From positions 73,501 to 137,500 of the forward strand of contig DGWC01000055.1 in NCBI GenBank assembly GCA_002395135.1: 64,000 nt of DNA, given 5' to 3'. The notes beneath the pieces are model-generated. The model made no database searches, was not told the DNA's origin, and saw only the letters and a program-made list of their open reading frames with translations. Source of the stretch: Prevotella sp. UBA4268 (GTDB lineage Bacteria > Bacteroidota > Bacteroidia > Bacteroidales > Bacteroidaceae). This document shows positions 42,924-52,455 of this stretch, piece after piece (the first letter of the stretch is position 1; the number at the start of each line of letters is the position of its first letter). Both the position numbers and the translations under genes were made by a program.

Positions 42924-44102
42924 TTATGGAATATACACAAACTCCAGCATGGCCTTGCGGATGTTTTTCATCACAAACAGTGGCAGGCAGATAAATATGC
43001 CCAGTGCCATGAAGTTGAACCATGCGATATGCCAAGGGTAGCCGTTGAATACGCACAACTGGTATATCATGTAGTAGTGGCGCAGCGGGAACATTTGGGC
43101 CAGGGTGTTGATGGCTCCGTCCATGGCAAACACGGGGAACGTGAATCCGCCGGTGGTGAAACTGAGAACGGCCCACAGTGAGCAGATACTCATTGACATG
43201 CGCAACGACGGCATCAGTCCGAAGGCAAACACGCCGAATCCCTGTGCTGCCATCACTCCCAGGAGTCCTAAAAGCAGCATCATCCAAATGCTTCCGGCAT
43301 GGGGAAATCCCAGGAATCCGTATAGATACCAGATATAGCCAAACATGATGATGATGAAAACCAGTGCCTGGGGGAGCAACTTGCCGATGACGGCCACGTA
43401 GATGTCGTTGCCTGCAAGGCGCATCAGTTGCCTGCTGCGCTTGAATTTCAGTTCTGTTCCGATAGAGTATGCCGTGATGAGAAATATGAAAAGCATGAGG
43501 ATGCCCGGTATGAGCATCGTGCTGAGATACACGTTGTAGTTGATCCATGGATTGTTCACAGGGTGCAGGTCGATGGTTATCGGCTGCAGAAATGTGCGAG
43601 TCTGCTCGGGCGTGAAGCCCTTTGCCAGCATGGTTGACTGCCCTACGGCCGCCGATCCCAGCGTGCTGATGGTCTTCAGGTCGCGGTAGAGCAGGGCACC
43701 GGCGGTGATGGATGTGCTGCTGTAATAGAACGAAATCTTCGGCCGTTTGGCTGTTAAGAGTCCCTGGGTGGTGCCTTTGGGGATGTATAGGAACGCGTAA
43801 ATCTTGTTCCTCTGAATAGCATTTCGAGCCTCATTCACGCTGTTGTAATAGCCCACTACTTTACTTGACTGGAACGAATCGAGTTTACGGATGAGTCCGC
43901 GCGATGTGGTTGTGTTGTCCAAATCCACCACGCCAACGGGCATGTCGGTAGGTTGGCCGTCTTTCATCATAGTGGTGAAAAACAAAATCACGGCAATCGG
44001 GAACACCACCATACAGAATCCGTAGATGGGGTTCGACCACAGGATGCCGCACTCACGGCGAGCAACGCTGAGAATACGCTTGATAATGTCGACAGCCTTC
44101 AA
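42924..44102 (-). CDS. ABC-2 type transporter permease (first permease)
   Basis: This 392-residue paralogue of the next gene has the same design: an N-terminal helix (YGFCMVVFPIAVILFFTTMM), a periplasmic loop with MPVGVVDLDNTTTSRGLIRK, and five C-terminal helices. The two permeases presumably form a heterodimer. It starts 48 bp after the membrane-fusion protein gene. Confidence 0.87.
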   Translation of the reverse strand: MKAVDIIKRILSVARRECGILWSNPIYGFCMVVFPIAVILFFTTMMKDGQPTDMPVGVVDLDNTTTSRGLIRKLDSFQSSKVVGYYNSVNEARNAIQRNKIYAFLYIPKGTTQGLLTAKRPKISFYYSSTSITAGALLYRDLKTISTLGSAAVGQSTMLAKGFTPEQTRTFLQPITIDLHPVNNPWINYNVYLSTMLIPGILMLFIFLITAYSIGTELKFKRSRQLMRLAGNDIYVAVIGKLLPQALVFIIIMFGYIWYLYGFLGFPHAGSIWMMLLLGLLGVMAAQGFGVFAFGLMPSLRMSMSICSLWAVLSFTTGGFTFPVFAMDGAINTLAQMFPLRHYYMIYQLCVFNGYPWHIAWFNFMALGIFICLPLFVMKNIRKAMLEFVYIP

Positions 44103-44150
44103 TGCTTTGTCTCCTCTGTTTGATCGTTTCGTCTTCCGGTGTGAATGACT

Positions 44151-45137
44151 CTACTTCTTGATAATGAGCGACATGCCTGGTCGCAATCCTTCGAAAGGCT
44201 CCACCGGACGTGCCTTCACCTCGAAGGTTTTCAGGTCGTACTGGCCATTGGCCTTGGTGGCTTTCCACACGGCAAACGAACCTTGGTCTTTCATGTAGTA
44301 CACTTTCATCTTGATGTCTTTCTTGAAAGCGGGGCTGAAAGCGGTGAACTCAGTGCCTATTTTCATGCCTTCCAACTGGTCTTCGCGCACATTGAACGTA
44401 CCCCACATATCGCTCATTTCGGCGATGCTCATAATGGGAGAGCCGGTGCCTACCAGTTCGCCCACCTTGGGATATACCTCGCTCACTTCGCCCTCTACGG
44501 TTGAAATCTGCATCGTTTCCTTCAAGTATGAGTTTACCTCTGCTACCGCACCCCGGGCACGGTTCACCTGGGCGGCTGCAGCCGCCTTTTCCTCTGCGCG
44601 CGCACCCTCTACAGCCATGTCGTATTGGCTCTTGGCGGCTTTCTCCTGTGCCTCGCTGGCTTTATATTGCGCAAACACTTCGTCGCGTTTCTGTGCTGTC
44701 ACCACACCTTCATTATACAAACGCTGAATGCGCTCATAACTTTTCTTCGTTACATCGGCTGCTGCCTTGGCCTGTTGCCATAGTTGATAGGCTCCCTGAA
44801 CCTGTTGTTTGCGCGCTCCACGCTGTGCCATTTCGCTCATTGCAGCGGCGGCATCCTCTGCGCTTTGTGCTTGTGCTTTCTTGGCATTTACCTCTGGCGC
44901 ATCGAGTATGGCGAGCGTGTCGCCCACATGCACATAGTCGCCTTCCTTCACCCTGAGTTCGAGGATTCGTCCGGGAATTTTGCTGGATACACGATACTCG
45001 GCAACTTCCACTTCGCCTTGTATTTCGTCGGGTGTCTGATCAAGTGTGAAGAAGCCTATCAATGCTACAATCACTACCACTGCTATAAAACCGAGTATGG
45101 CAAGCAGGATGTTGTTATGCTGTTGTTTTGCTGACAT
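44151..45137 (-). CDS. HlyD/EmrA-type membrane fusion protein
   Basis: This 328-residue periplasmic adaptor has an N-terminal membrane anchor (ILLAILGFIAVVVIVALIGF), a lipoyl-type half motif (YRVSSKIPGRILELRVKEGD), a long alanine-rich alpha-hairpin (about 80-200) and a beta-barrel domain (GEVSEVYPKVGELVGTGSPI). It links the inner-membrane permeases to the TolC-like channel. It is the second gene of the exporter transcript, 51 bp after the TolC gene. Confidence 0.9.
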   Translation of the reverse strand: MSAKQQHNNILLAILGFIAVVVIVALIGFFTLDQTPDEIQGEVEVAEYRVSSKIPGRILELRVKEGDYVHVGDTLAILDAPEVNAKKAQAQSAEDAAAAMSEMAQRGARKQQVQGAYQLWQQAKAAADVTKKSYERIQRLYNEGVVTAQKRDEVFAQYKASEAQEKAAKSQYDMAVEGARAEEKAAAAAQVNRARGAVAEVNSYLKETMQISTVEGEVSEVYPKVGELVGTGSPIMSIAEMSDMWGTFNVREDQLEGMKIGTEFTAFSPAFKKDIKMKVYYMKDQGSFAVWKATKANGQYDLKTFEVKARPVEPFEGLRPGMSLIIKK

Positions 45138-45188
45138 CGAAAGAAGTATTTAATGATGAATGATACTGATTAATAATAATATTCTGAA

Positions 45189-46685
45189 TTAATTGATGAC
45201 TCCAAGGGCTTTCTGCAAGCCGAGTTGGGTGAGTCTGACATCGATTTCTGCCTCTATTTTCTGTGTCTGGGCATCCATCCACGCTGTCTGGGCGGCCATC
45301 ACGTCGGTGGTCTGCATCACGCCCTCGGCAAAACCGAGGTTGGCGCAGCGCAGGTTCTCTTCGGCCTTTTCCACGTTCTTGGTTGCCATGGCGAGTTTCT
45401 TGTTGGCTTCTTTCACCTTGAACTGGTTCTGGTTTACTTGCAGTTCGATGAGTTCGCGTGCCTCGTTCAACTCCATATTGGCAATCTGTGTGGCCGTTTT
45501 GCTGGCGCGTATCTTGTAAGTGCCTTCCTGCCAGTTCCATATAGGCATGCGAATCATGATGCCAATGTTCCATACGCCGCCGAACTTGTGCTCAAAACCA
45601 TTGTAAACATTTGGGTTTGTAACAAGGTAACCGCCGGTGATGGCCACTTGTGGCAGATAGAGTGAGCGCACTAGTTTCGTATTTTCCTTGGAAATATCGG
45701 CGGTGTTCTGCAGCATTTTCAGTTCTGAGCGGTTCTCCCATGCGGTATTCACATTGCCGCTGAATGGGGCAATGGCAATGGGCTGGATGTCTTTGTCCTC
45801 GTCGGCCAGAGTGATGTTGCTGGCGAGTGGTAGTCCGCAGAGTTGGCAGAGCAGCATTTTCGACAGGGCCAGCCCGTCTTCAGCCTGCGTAACCTTCATT
45901 TCTGCCTCGTTCACCTTTACGCTTACCTTCAGTCCGTCGGCACGTGTGGCCACTCCCTCATTAATCATCTTCTGCACATCGCTGTCGAGTTTCTGCACCA
46001 GCGAGAGGAAACTCTTGGCCAGTTTGTTCTTCTGATGGAGTGAAACCACCATCCAGTAAGCCTGATCAATGCTGTAGAGTGTGTTCTGAATCGTATTGTT
46101 CGTGCTGTTGGCAGCCAGTTCTTCAGTAATGTCGGCAATGTTGTTGGCAGCCGTGATGGCACCGCCCATATAAACAGGCTGCCTGACGATAATCGCAGCA
46201 CCGAACATGTTGCGGTTGTTTGTGCGGAATGCCCGGCGGATATCAGTGCCTGCTCCGTTCAGTGCTTCTGCGATGGGAGCCGACAGTGCCGTGAATTTTT
46301 GGCCGATGTTCTGTGCTTCTTCCGGACTGATAAGTCCCTTTTGGGCCATTTCAGTGAGCGTTGTCGAGATGCCGCTGCCCGCTTTGGTCATCATGTTGGT
46401 GCCTAAATTGTTCAAGGCACTCTTCTGGTCGTTGTTCAGAAGGGAGATTTCCTTGCTGACAAGTTCATAGCCTCCCACGGCATCCATCTTTGGCAGATAC
46501 TTTGTGCGTAGTGCTTTGCGGGTATCTGCTGCCACTTCCTGTTTCAGGTGCGACACGGCCAGTTGCTTGTTGTTGCGCAAAGCCAGCGCCCTGCAACTGT
46601 CCAGGTTCAGGATTTGTTGTGCTATTGCACAGGATTGCCAACCTGCCAGCAGGAATGCCGATGCTATAATCCTGATTTTTTGCAT
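45189..46685 (-). CDS. TolC-family outer membrane efflux protein
   Basis: The 498-residue protein has a signal peptide (cut after SCAIAQ) and two OEP repeats. These are the first half with LNLDSCRALALRNNKQLAVS and the second with AWENRSELKMLQNTADISK and a long helix around residues 390-460. It forms the trimeric outer-membrane exit duct. It is the first gene of a four-gene transcript (TolC, HlyD, permease, permease). A 250-bp gap precedes it, in which no clear promoter box was found. Confidence 0.92.
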   Translation of the reverse strand: MQKIRIIASAFLLAGWQSCAIAQQILNLDSCRALALRNNKQLAVSHLKQEVAADTRKALRTKYLPKMDAVGGYELVSKEISLLNNDQKSALNNLGTNMMTKAGSGISTTLTEMAQKGLISPEEAQNIGQKFTALSAPIAEALNGAGTDIRRAFRTNNRNMFGAAIIVRQPVYMGGAITAANNIADITEELAANSTNNTIQNTLYSIDQAYWMVVSLHQKNKLAKSFLSLVQKLDSDVQKMINEGVATRADGLKVSVKVNEAEMKVTQAEDGLALSKMLLCQLCGLPLASNITLADEDKDIQPIAIAPFSGNVNTAWENRSELKMLQNTADISKENTKLVRSLYLPQVAITGGYLVTNPNVYNGFEHKFGGVWNIGIMIRMPIWNWQEGTYKIRASKTATQIANMELNEARELIELQVNQNQFKVKEANKKLAMATKNVEKAEENLRCANLGFAEGVMQTTDVMAAQTAWMDAQTQKIEAEIDVRLTQLGLQKALGVIN

Positions 46686-46935
46686 AATACTATACTTTAA
46701 ACACTATATTGTTTACACGAAAGAGTCCTCGTTCTGATTGTCGACGGACACTTCGCTTGCTTCTTGAAATGCAGTTCTTTCTTTGGTTTTTATTGTTTTC
46801 TGTTCTGATTCCGTGGCCTTTCTGTCGAATGCTTCCTTTCGGTTCGCCTTGCCGAGTAGGCTGTCTTACCGAACCTTTCGTGACCGAAACCAGGGATTTT
46901 CATCATGAAAACATCCAAGCCATCGTTTTCTTTTT

Positions 46936-47808
46936 TTAATTCAGAGTGATACTCTTGGATCCGATCATATTGCCGTCAGCAAAGATGCTGACCTTGTAAG
47001 TTCCTTCGGAAAGGAACTCCTCAATGTTCCAGAACGTGGAGACGGGCGTTTCATTTCCGCTGTATTCCACCGACTTTTTCATGGAGTATTGCAGTGAACG
47101 GTTCTCATAATTGAATTTTCCGCCATTGGTGAGCGTCTGTCCGGTTGGGGTTTGAATGCGCACGTAGACGGTTTTCACGCCGTTTGATGCTGTTACATTC
47201 TTGGCAATGCTGAAGTTCACTTGCAGGTTTTTTGCCTTTGTCACCTTCTTGGTGGGCTTGCCTTTCTTGTCGTTCATCGTCATGGAAATGCCGATGGCAT
47301 CCAGTTGGGCAGCGATGGCCACCTTTTCTGTGAGCGAAGACTTCTCTGCGTTAAGGCCTTGAATCTGGCGTGTGGCCTCTTCGTACTGGCCTTTCACGCG
47401 TGTATTCTCAGCGGTGAGGTTCTCGTTCAGCCTGTTCAGAGAATCGATTTCGAGCACATAACTGCGTATAATGGCGCGGCATGTGGCGAGTTCTTTCTTC
47501 AATCGGGTAATTTCTCGTGCGTCGGTAGCCTTCACGTTCTTGAGTTCTTGCAGTAACTGCTGTGTGCGCATTTGCTCCTGAGTGAGTTGTGCAACGATGG
47601 AGTCATTGTTGATTTGGTTCTTCATCTCACTGTATTGGTGGGCAAACTGCTCATACTCGTTCTGCATTTCTTTCTTGTCGAGTTCGGCAAGTTCCTGCAT
47701 GTCTTGATTCACTTTCTTCTGTTCGTTCAGACTGTTATATAGATATGCAATTCCACTTAAAAGAAGAAGTGCCACAATAACGATGGGAATGACGAATTTC
47801 TTTTTCAT
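46936..47808 (-). CDS. Membrane-anchored coiled-coil protein of unknown function
   Basis: This 290-residue protein has a basic start and one membrane helix (VIPIVIVALLLLSGIAYLY). A long coiled coil follows (about 28-165, including ELKNVKATDAREITRLKKEL and SLNRLNENLTAENTRVKGQY), and then a beta-rich C-terminal domain (YVRIQTPTGQTLTNGGKFNY, FLSEGTYKVSIFADGNMIGS). This layout suggests an inner-membrane protein reaching into the periplasm with a small carbohydrate- or protein-binding head. I do not know a functional assignment. It has its own promoter and appears monocistronic. Confidence 0.75.
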   Translation of the reverse strand: MKKKFVIPIVIVALLLLSGIAYLYNSLNEQKKVNQDMQELAELDKKEMQNEYEQFAHQYSEMKNQINNDSIVAQLTQEQMRTQQLLQELKNVKATDAREITRLKKELATCRAIIRSYVLEIDSLNRLNENLTAENTRVKGQYEEATRQIQGLNAEKSSLTEKVAIAAQLDAIGISMTMNDKKGKPTKKVTKAKNLQVNFSIAKNVTASNGVKTVYVRIQTPTGQTLTNGGKFNYENRSLQYSMKKSVEYSGNETPVSTFWNIEEFLSEGTYKVSIFADGNMIGSKSITLN

Positions 47809-47844
47809 TTTCTGTTTAAATACTTTTGTTCAGATATGTTGATG

Positions 47845-47875
47845 CAAAGATACTTGTTTTCTGCCAAACACCAAA
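47845..47875 (-). promoter_or_regulatory. Promoter of the membrane-anchored coiled-coil gene
   Basis: On the minus strand TTTG (47872-47875), a 19-bp spacer and TATCTTTG (47845-47852) match the consensus exactly. The start codon at 47808 is 37 bp away. Confidence 0.85.
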
Positions 47876-48059
47876 AAAAATGCTTTCAAACAACTCCTTA
47901 ATACCTATATAATTAATAGAATTGAGGAAAAAATGACCAATTTTAACTGGGAAAAGCCCGTAAAGAATCACCATATTATATATATGGGTATCTGCTGGAC
48001 TGAAAAGAATAGGGCAAAACGACTGTATCTGATAATGGGGTGAGGCATGCGTGAAGCGG

Positions 48060-49283
48060 TTATCTCTTCAGCAGTTTCCCGATGCCGTGCTCCAGGCTTT
48101 CGGTGGGCTCGATGATATTATAGTCTTTCCAGAAATCCGGGTCATCGAAATTGGAGGTCATGTCATACAGCGACTCCCTGTTGCTGAAGGCATCTTTCTT
48201 TGCGATAGGCTGTACCTGCCCTTGTTCACGGTCGGTAACAACCATTTCGTTGACTGCCGTGAAACTTGTGGCAAGCAAACGCTTCTTCCAGTCGCAGTTG
48301 AAACGGAACGTGGAGCGCACGTAACTGATACGTGTCACGCCGTTGTCCATGCGATAATTAATGAGAAAAGACATCTCCTTGGGACGGAATTTCACGCCCA
48401 CTGGTTTCTTTACCAGCATGGCGCGTGTGGCATTGTCGCGGTCGCGCGTGTCTAAAGACAGTTCTATGCGTGTGAACGAGAGCGTTTGACGGTCGATATA
48501 GAACCGTCCGTAAAACAGCGCATACTGTACGGTGAGGTGTGGCTCAATGCTGATTACATACTGGGGTCTGTCATCGATGTTGACGGGATCCTCCATTTTC
48601 AAGTTATATAACTCCAGTTCCTGCTTGTCGAGAATGAATTCGCGGTTTTTCACTACATCCAGCATGACGGATTGAGTGGGACCTCCAATGACTTTTACCG
48701 ACAAAGTGTCTTTCTTGTTGGCACTCAGCAGCCGGCGTCCTTTCACCACTGCAACGCGGTCTTGTTCTACTCCTTTGGTATAAGATGTCTTATACATGTC
48801 GGTAACAGCCTCGCTCAGATAGATATACTTCTGTCGTTTCTGTGCCGTTTCACGGTAGAAACAGCGGAAACGCTCCGGATTATTGCTGAAATTATCCGGT
48901 ATCTTGTCCATGGCGCTGTAAAGAATTTCTTTGGGATCGTCAATGGTGACGATGATATCGTCAAGAACCACTGTGCTGGGCGTAAGCCTTACTCTTATTC
49001 CTGCAGAGGAATCGCTGCTGACAGGTATGCGCTGAGGCTTATAGCCCACATGTGTGAAAGCAATGTATTGTGGCTTTTTCGGAGCCTTGATCGTGAATTC
49101 TCCGTCCTGATTTGTAACCGTGGCTATGTTCGTATGGGGTATCAGCACGTTCACATATTGCAAAGGCTTACCCGACTGGGCATCCCTCACTTTTCCGCTG
49201 TAGACAAATCCCAGTGCTTCCTCTTGTGCCGCGGCCAGCAGACACATGAAAACCATTATCCAGAATAATCCCAATCTTTTCAT
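48060..49283 (-). CDS. Exported CarboxypepD_reg-like domain protein
   Basis: The 407-residue protein has a signal peptide (WIMVFMCLLAAA, cut before QEE). A carboxypeptidase-regulatory-like beta-sandwich follows (about 28-105: SGKVRDAQSGKPLQYVNVLI, then FTHVGYKPQRIPV), and then a long beta-rich domain (YFRETAQKR-like FRCFYRETAQKRQKYIYLSE, and IDRQTLSFTRIELSLDTRDR). Such proteins are common in Bacteroidota envelopes, but no TonB-dependent barrel follows here. The second domain is of unknown function. It is divergent from the DUF4492-cydAB cluster. Confidence 0.8.
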   Translation of the reverse strand: MKRLGLFWIMVFMCLLAAAQEEALGFVYSGKVRDAQSGKPLQYVNVLIPHTNIATVTNQDGEFTIKAPKKPQYIAFTHVGYKPQRIPVSSDSSAGIRVRLTPSTVVLDDIIVTIDDPKEILYSAMDKIPDNFSNNPERFRCFYRETAQKRQKYIYLSEAVTDMYKTSYTKGVEQDRVAVVKGRRLLSANKKDTLSVKVIGGPTQSVMLDVVKNREFILDKQELELYNLKMEDPVNIDDRPQYVISIEPHLTVQYALFYGRFYIDRQTLSFTRIELSLDTRDRDNATRAMLVKKPVGVKFRPKEMSFLINYRMDNGVTRISYVRSTFRFNCDWKKRLLATSFTAVNEMVVTDREQGQVQPIAKKDAFSNRESLYDMTSNFDDPDFWKDYNIIEPTESLEHGIGKLLKR

Positions 49284-49329
49284 GTTTATCCTTCTTTTTT
49301 ATATCGTTGTGTTGCTTTGTATCTATCTG

Positions 49330-49361
49330 CAAATATATGAATTATCAGGCGATTATCCAAA
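49330..49361 (-). promoter_or_regulatory. Promoter of the CarboxypepD_reg-like gene
   Basis: On the minus strand TTTG (49358-49361), a 20-bp spacer and TATATTTG (49330-49337). Confidence 0.75.
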
Positions 49362-49432
49362 AGAAAAAGGGAAAAATGTATGTTCGTGATTAAAAAAAAA
49401 TGCATTGTTGTAGGTAAATGAAAAAAAAAGTG

Positions 49433-49440
49433 TATATTTG
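49433..49440 (+). promoter_or_regulatory. -7 box of the DUF4492-cydAB cluster
   Basis: TATATTTG lies 21 bp before the DUF4492 ATG. The -33 element is poorly defined (TTG at 49408-49410). Confidence 0.6.
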
Positions 49441-49461
49441 TGCATTGAAATGTGACGACCT

Positions 49462-49683
49462 ATGAAAAAAAGTGGATTCTTTTACAGGGCTTTCAACTTG
49501 TATTATGAAGGATTCAGAAACATGCGGCTGGGCAAGACGCTATGGGCAATCATTGCCATAAAACTCTTCATTATGTTTGCCATCCTCAAGGTTTTCTTCT
49601 TCCCGAACTTTTTGAAACAGCATGCCGGGAGTGGGGAAGAGGCTGACTATGTGACCAAGGAATTCGTAGAAAGAGCAGAATAA
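49462..49683 (+). CDS. DUF4492 small membrane protein
   Basis: This 73-residue protein has FYRAFNLYYEGFRNMRLGKT at the start and a single hydrophobic helix (LWAIIAIKLFIMFAILKVFF). DUF4492 proteins of Bacteroidota are encoded directly upstream of cydA, as here (19 bp gap). By analogy with the small accessory peptides of cytochrome bd in other phyla it may be an assembly or structural subunit, but that is inferred from position and size. Confidence 0.88.
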   Translation: MKKSGFFYRAFNLYYEGFRNMRLGKTLWAIIAIKLFIMFAILKVFFFPNFLKQHAGSGEEADYVTKEFVERAE

Positions 49684-49702
49684 TTATTAAATAATAGTGC
49701 TT

Positions 49703-51253
49703 ATGACAAATCTTTTTTTAGAAATCAGTGCGGGAACTGTTGACTGGTCGAGAGCGCAGTTCGCACTAACCGCCATTTATCACTGGCTCTTTGTTCCGCT
49801 CACGCTGGGACTGGCCGTGATTATGGGTATCATGGAAACATGTTATTACCGCACCAAGAAACAGTTCTGGAAGGATGCTGCCAAGTTCTGGCAGAAACTT
49901 TTCGGTATCAACTTTGCCATGGGAGTGGCCACCGGTATCATCCTCGAGTTTGAATTCGGCACCAACTGGAGCAACTACTCTTGGTTCGTAGGTGATATTT
50001 TCGGCGCGCCGCTGGCCATCGAGGGCATTGTTGCCTTCTTCATGGAGTCCACTTTCGTGGCTGTGATGTACTTTGGATGGAACAAAGTGTCGCGCGGTTT
50101 CCATCTTGCGTCAACGTGGCTCACTGGTTTGGGCGCCACCATATCAGCGTGGTGGATTCTTGTGGCTAATGCCTGGATGCAGTGCCCGGTAGGTTGTGAG
50201 TTCAATGCCGATACGGTTCGCAACGAGATGGTGTCGTTTTTCGACGTGGCATTGTCGCCGTTTGCCGTGATGAAGTTCTGTCACACGGTGATTTCCGCAT
50301 GGATTATCGGTGCCATCTTTGTGGTAGCGGTGAGTTGCTGGTATCTTTTGAAGAAGCGCGAAAAGGAATTGTCGCTTCAGAGCATTAAGATTGCTTCTAT
50401 CGTGGGCTTGATCGCATCGATGGGCGCTGCGCTGACAGGCGATGAAAGCGCTTATCAGGTGGCTCAGAAACAGCCTATGAAACTGGCTGCAATGGAGGCT
50501 TTGTATGACGGAGGTACGGATGTGAGCCTCACGGGAGTGGCTTGGGTGAATCCGTTCAGCCAGCCTAACTATCTCACAGAGAAGGAAGCGCCGCTCAGAA
50601 TCGCCGTTCCCAACATGCTCTCATTCCTTGCCACAAGGGATTTCCATGGATATGTGCCTGGTATACAGCAACTTTGGAACGGCTATACCAAGCCCGACGG
50701 CACGCAAGAACCCTCTTTCGACGAGAAGATTGCGAGTGGAAAGAAGGCCATCGAGGCACTTGCCGCCTATCGCACCACCAAAGATGCTGCCGAGAAGCAG
50801 AAATATTCGCAAATATTGGAAGACAATTTCAAGTATTTCGGATATGGTTATATCAAGAACAAAGAAGAACTGGTGCCTTATATTCCTATCAATTTCTGGG
50901 CATTCCGCGTGATGGTAGGCCTGGGATGTCTGTTCATCCTCTTCTTTGCCCTCACCATCTGGCTGAGTTACAAGAGCGACTTTACCAAGCATAAATACCT
51001 GCATATGGCTGCCATCGTGATGGTGCCGCTGGCATATATCGCAAGCGAGAGCGGGTGGCTCGTGGCAGAATTTGGCCGTCAGCCATGGACCATTCAGGAC
51101 ATGTTGCCTGTGGGCGCGTCGGTTTCTGATATCAGTTCCGGTTCGGTGGCACTCACTTTCTTCATTTTCCTCTTCCTGTTCACCACGATGCTTGCCGTTG
51201 AACTGAGCATCATGTTCAAGCAAATCAAGAACGGGCCTGAATATGGGGAATAG
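49703..51253 (+). CDS. cydA: Cytochrome bd quinol oxidase subunit I
   Basis: CydA carries the three hemes of the high-affinity quinol:oxygen oxidoreductase. The 516-residue protein has about nine helices. The His of IYHWLFVPLTLGL, the His of MKFCHTVISAWII and the Met of RVMVGLGCLF correspond to heme ligands, and GRQPWTIQDMLP is the conserved periplasmic-side motif. I chose the ATG at 49703, and an in-frame GTG at 49697 is the alternative. The enzyme lets the cell consume oxygen at nanoaerobic levels. Confidence 0.95.
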   Translation: MTNLFLEISAGTVDWSRAQFALTAIYHWLFVPLTLGLAVIMGIMETCYYRTKKQFWKDAAKFWQKLFGINFAMGVATGIILEFEFGTNWSNYSWFVGDIFGAPLAIEGIVAFFMESTFVAVMYFGWNKVSRGFHLASTWLTGLGATISAWWILVANAWMQCPVGCEFNADTVRNEMVSFFDVALSPFAVMKFCHTVISAWIIGAIFVVAVSCWYLLKKREKELSLQSIKIASIVGLIASMGAALTGDESAYQVAQKQPMKLAAMEALYDGGTDVSLTGVAWVNPFSQPNYLTEKEAPLRIAVPNMLSFLATRDFHGYVPGIQQLWNGYTKPDGTQEPSFDEKIASGKKAIEALAAYRTTKDAAEKQKYSQILEDNFKYFGYGYIKNKEELVPYIPINFWAFRVMVGLGCLFILFFALTIWLSYKSDFTKHKYLHMAAIVMVPLAYIASESGWLVAEFGRQPWTIQDMLPVGASVSDISSGSVALTFFIFLFLFTTMLAVELSIMFKQIKNGPEYGE

Positions 51254-51298
51254 ATTTTCGATAACTGAATAACTCAAAGAATTTAAAAGAATACAGAT

Positions 51299-52441
51299 AT
51301 GACCTACGAATTTTTGCAGCATTATTGGTGGTTCCTGGTGTCGCTATTAGGCGCAATCCTGGTTTTCATGATGTTCGTGCAGGGTGGAAACTCGCTGATT
51401 TTCAGTCTCGGAAGAACACCCGAGGAGCGCAGAATGCTCATCAACAGCACGGGCCGGAAATGGGAACTCACGTTCACAACACTGGTAACCTTCGGAGGAG
51501 CATTCTTTGCTTCCTTCCCATTGTTCTATAGCACCAGTTTCGGCGGGGCCTACTGGCTGTGGATGATCATCTTGTTCACATTCGTTTTGCAGGCTGTGAG
51601 TTATGAATTTCAGAACAAACTGGGCAACTTCCTTGGACCGAAAACATTCCAATGGTGCCTCGTTGTGAACGGAATCGTTGGGCCGTTGCTCATCGGAGGA
51701 GCAGTTGCCACATTCTTCGACGGCTCTAATTTCATCATTGAAAAGGCCAATCTGATGGACGGTATGCAGCCCATCATCAGCAAATGGGCCAATGCCAGCA
51801 ACGGACTCGATGCACTGCTCGACCCCTGGAACCTCATCTTGGGCTTTGCCGTGTTCTTCCTGGCACGCGTGCTTGGACTTCTTTATTACATCAATAATAT
51901 CAAAGACGATGTGATTGAGAGCAGGGCAACAGTGCAGTTGCTCGGCAATGCCGTCACATTCCTCATCTTCTTCCTGGCATTTGTCATCCGCACGCTGTTG
52001 AAAGACGGCTATGCCTGGCAGCCAGAGACAGGGCTCATCTTTATGGAACCGTATAAATACCTGCACAATCTGCTTGACATGTGGTATCTGCTCATCGTGT
52101 TTGTCATTGGCGTGGTGCTCGTTCTCTATGGCATTTTCCGCACCGTGGTGAGCAAGACCTACGTGAAAGGCATCTGGCCGGCTGGTATCGGCGTGGTGCT
52201 CACGGTGCTTGTGCTTCTGCTCATCGCCGGATGGAACCACACGGCCTATTATCCTTCGAATGCCGATGTTCAGAGCAGCCTTACCATTGCCAACAGTTGC
52301 AGCAGCGAATTCACGCTCCGCACCATGGCTATTGTCAGTCTGCTCATCCCGTTTGTGCTTGCCTATATAGCCTATGCATGGTATTCGCTCGACAAGAAAA
52401 AGATCGACAAGAAGGAAATGACTGAGGGCGAGGTGTATTAA
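51299..52441 (+). CDS. cydB: Cytochrome bd quinol oxidase subunit II
   Basis: This partner of CydA has 380 residues and about eight helices. FLQHYWWFLVSLLGAILVFM, QGGNSLIFSLGRTPEERRML and LGPKTFQWCLVVNGIVGPLL are family-typical blocks for Bacteroidota CydB. It carries no heme ligand of its own and stabilises the complex. It lies 45 bp after cydA and 14 bp before the cyclophilin gene. Confidence 0.94.
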   Translation: MTYEFLQHYWWFLVSLLGAILVFMMFVQGGNSLIFSLGRTPEERRMLINSTGRKWELTFTTLVTFGGAFFASFPLFYSTSFGGAYWLWMIILFTFVLQAVSYEFQNKLGNFLGPKTFQWCLVVNGIVGPLLIGGAVATFFDGSNFIIEKANLMDGMQPIISKWANASNGLDALLDPWNLILGFAVFFLARVLGLLYYINNIKDDVIESRATVQLLGNAVTFLIFFLAFVIRTLLKDGYAWQPETGLIFMEPYKYLHNLLDMWYLLIVFVIGVVLVLYGIFRTVVSKTYVKGIWPAGIGVVLTVLVLLLIAGWNHTAYYPSNADVQSSLTIANSCSSEFTLRTMAIVSLLIPFVLAYIAYAWYSLDKKKIDKKEMTEGEVY

Positions 52442-52455
52442 TTCATTTTCCGACC

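Noticed and set aside
42510..43181. 223-codon plus-strand frame over the two permease genes
   Set aside because: It is a shadow of membrane-protein codons with His-rich translation, and it crosses a real intergenic gap.
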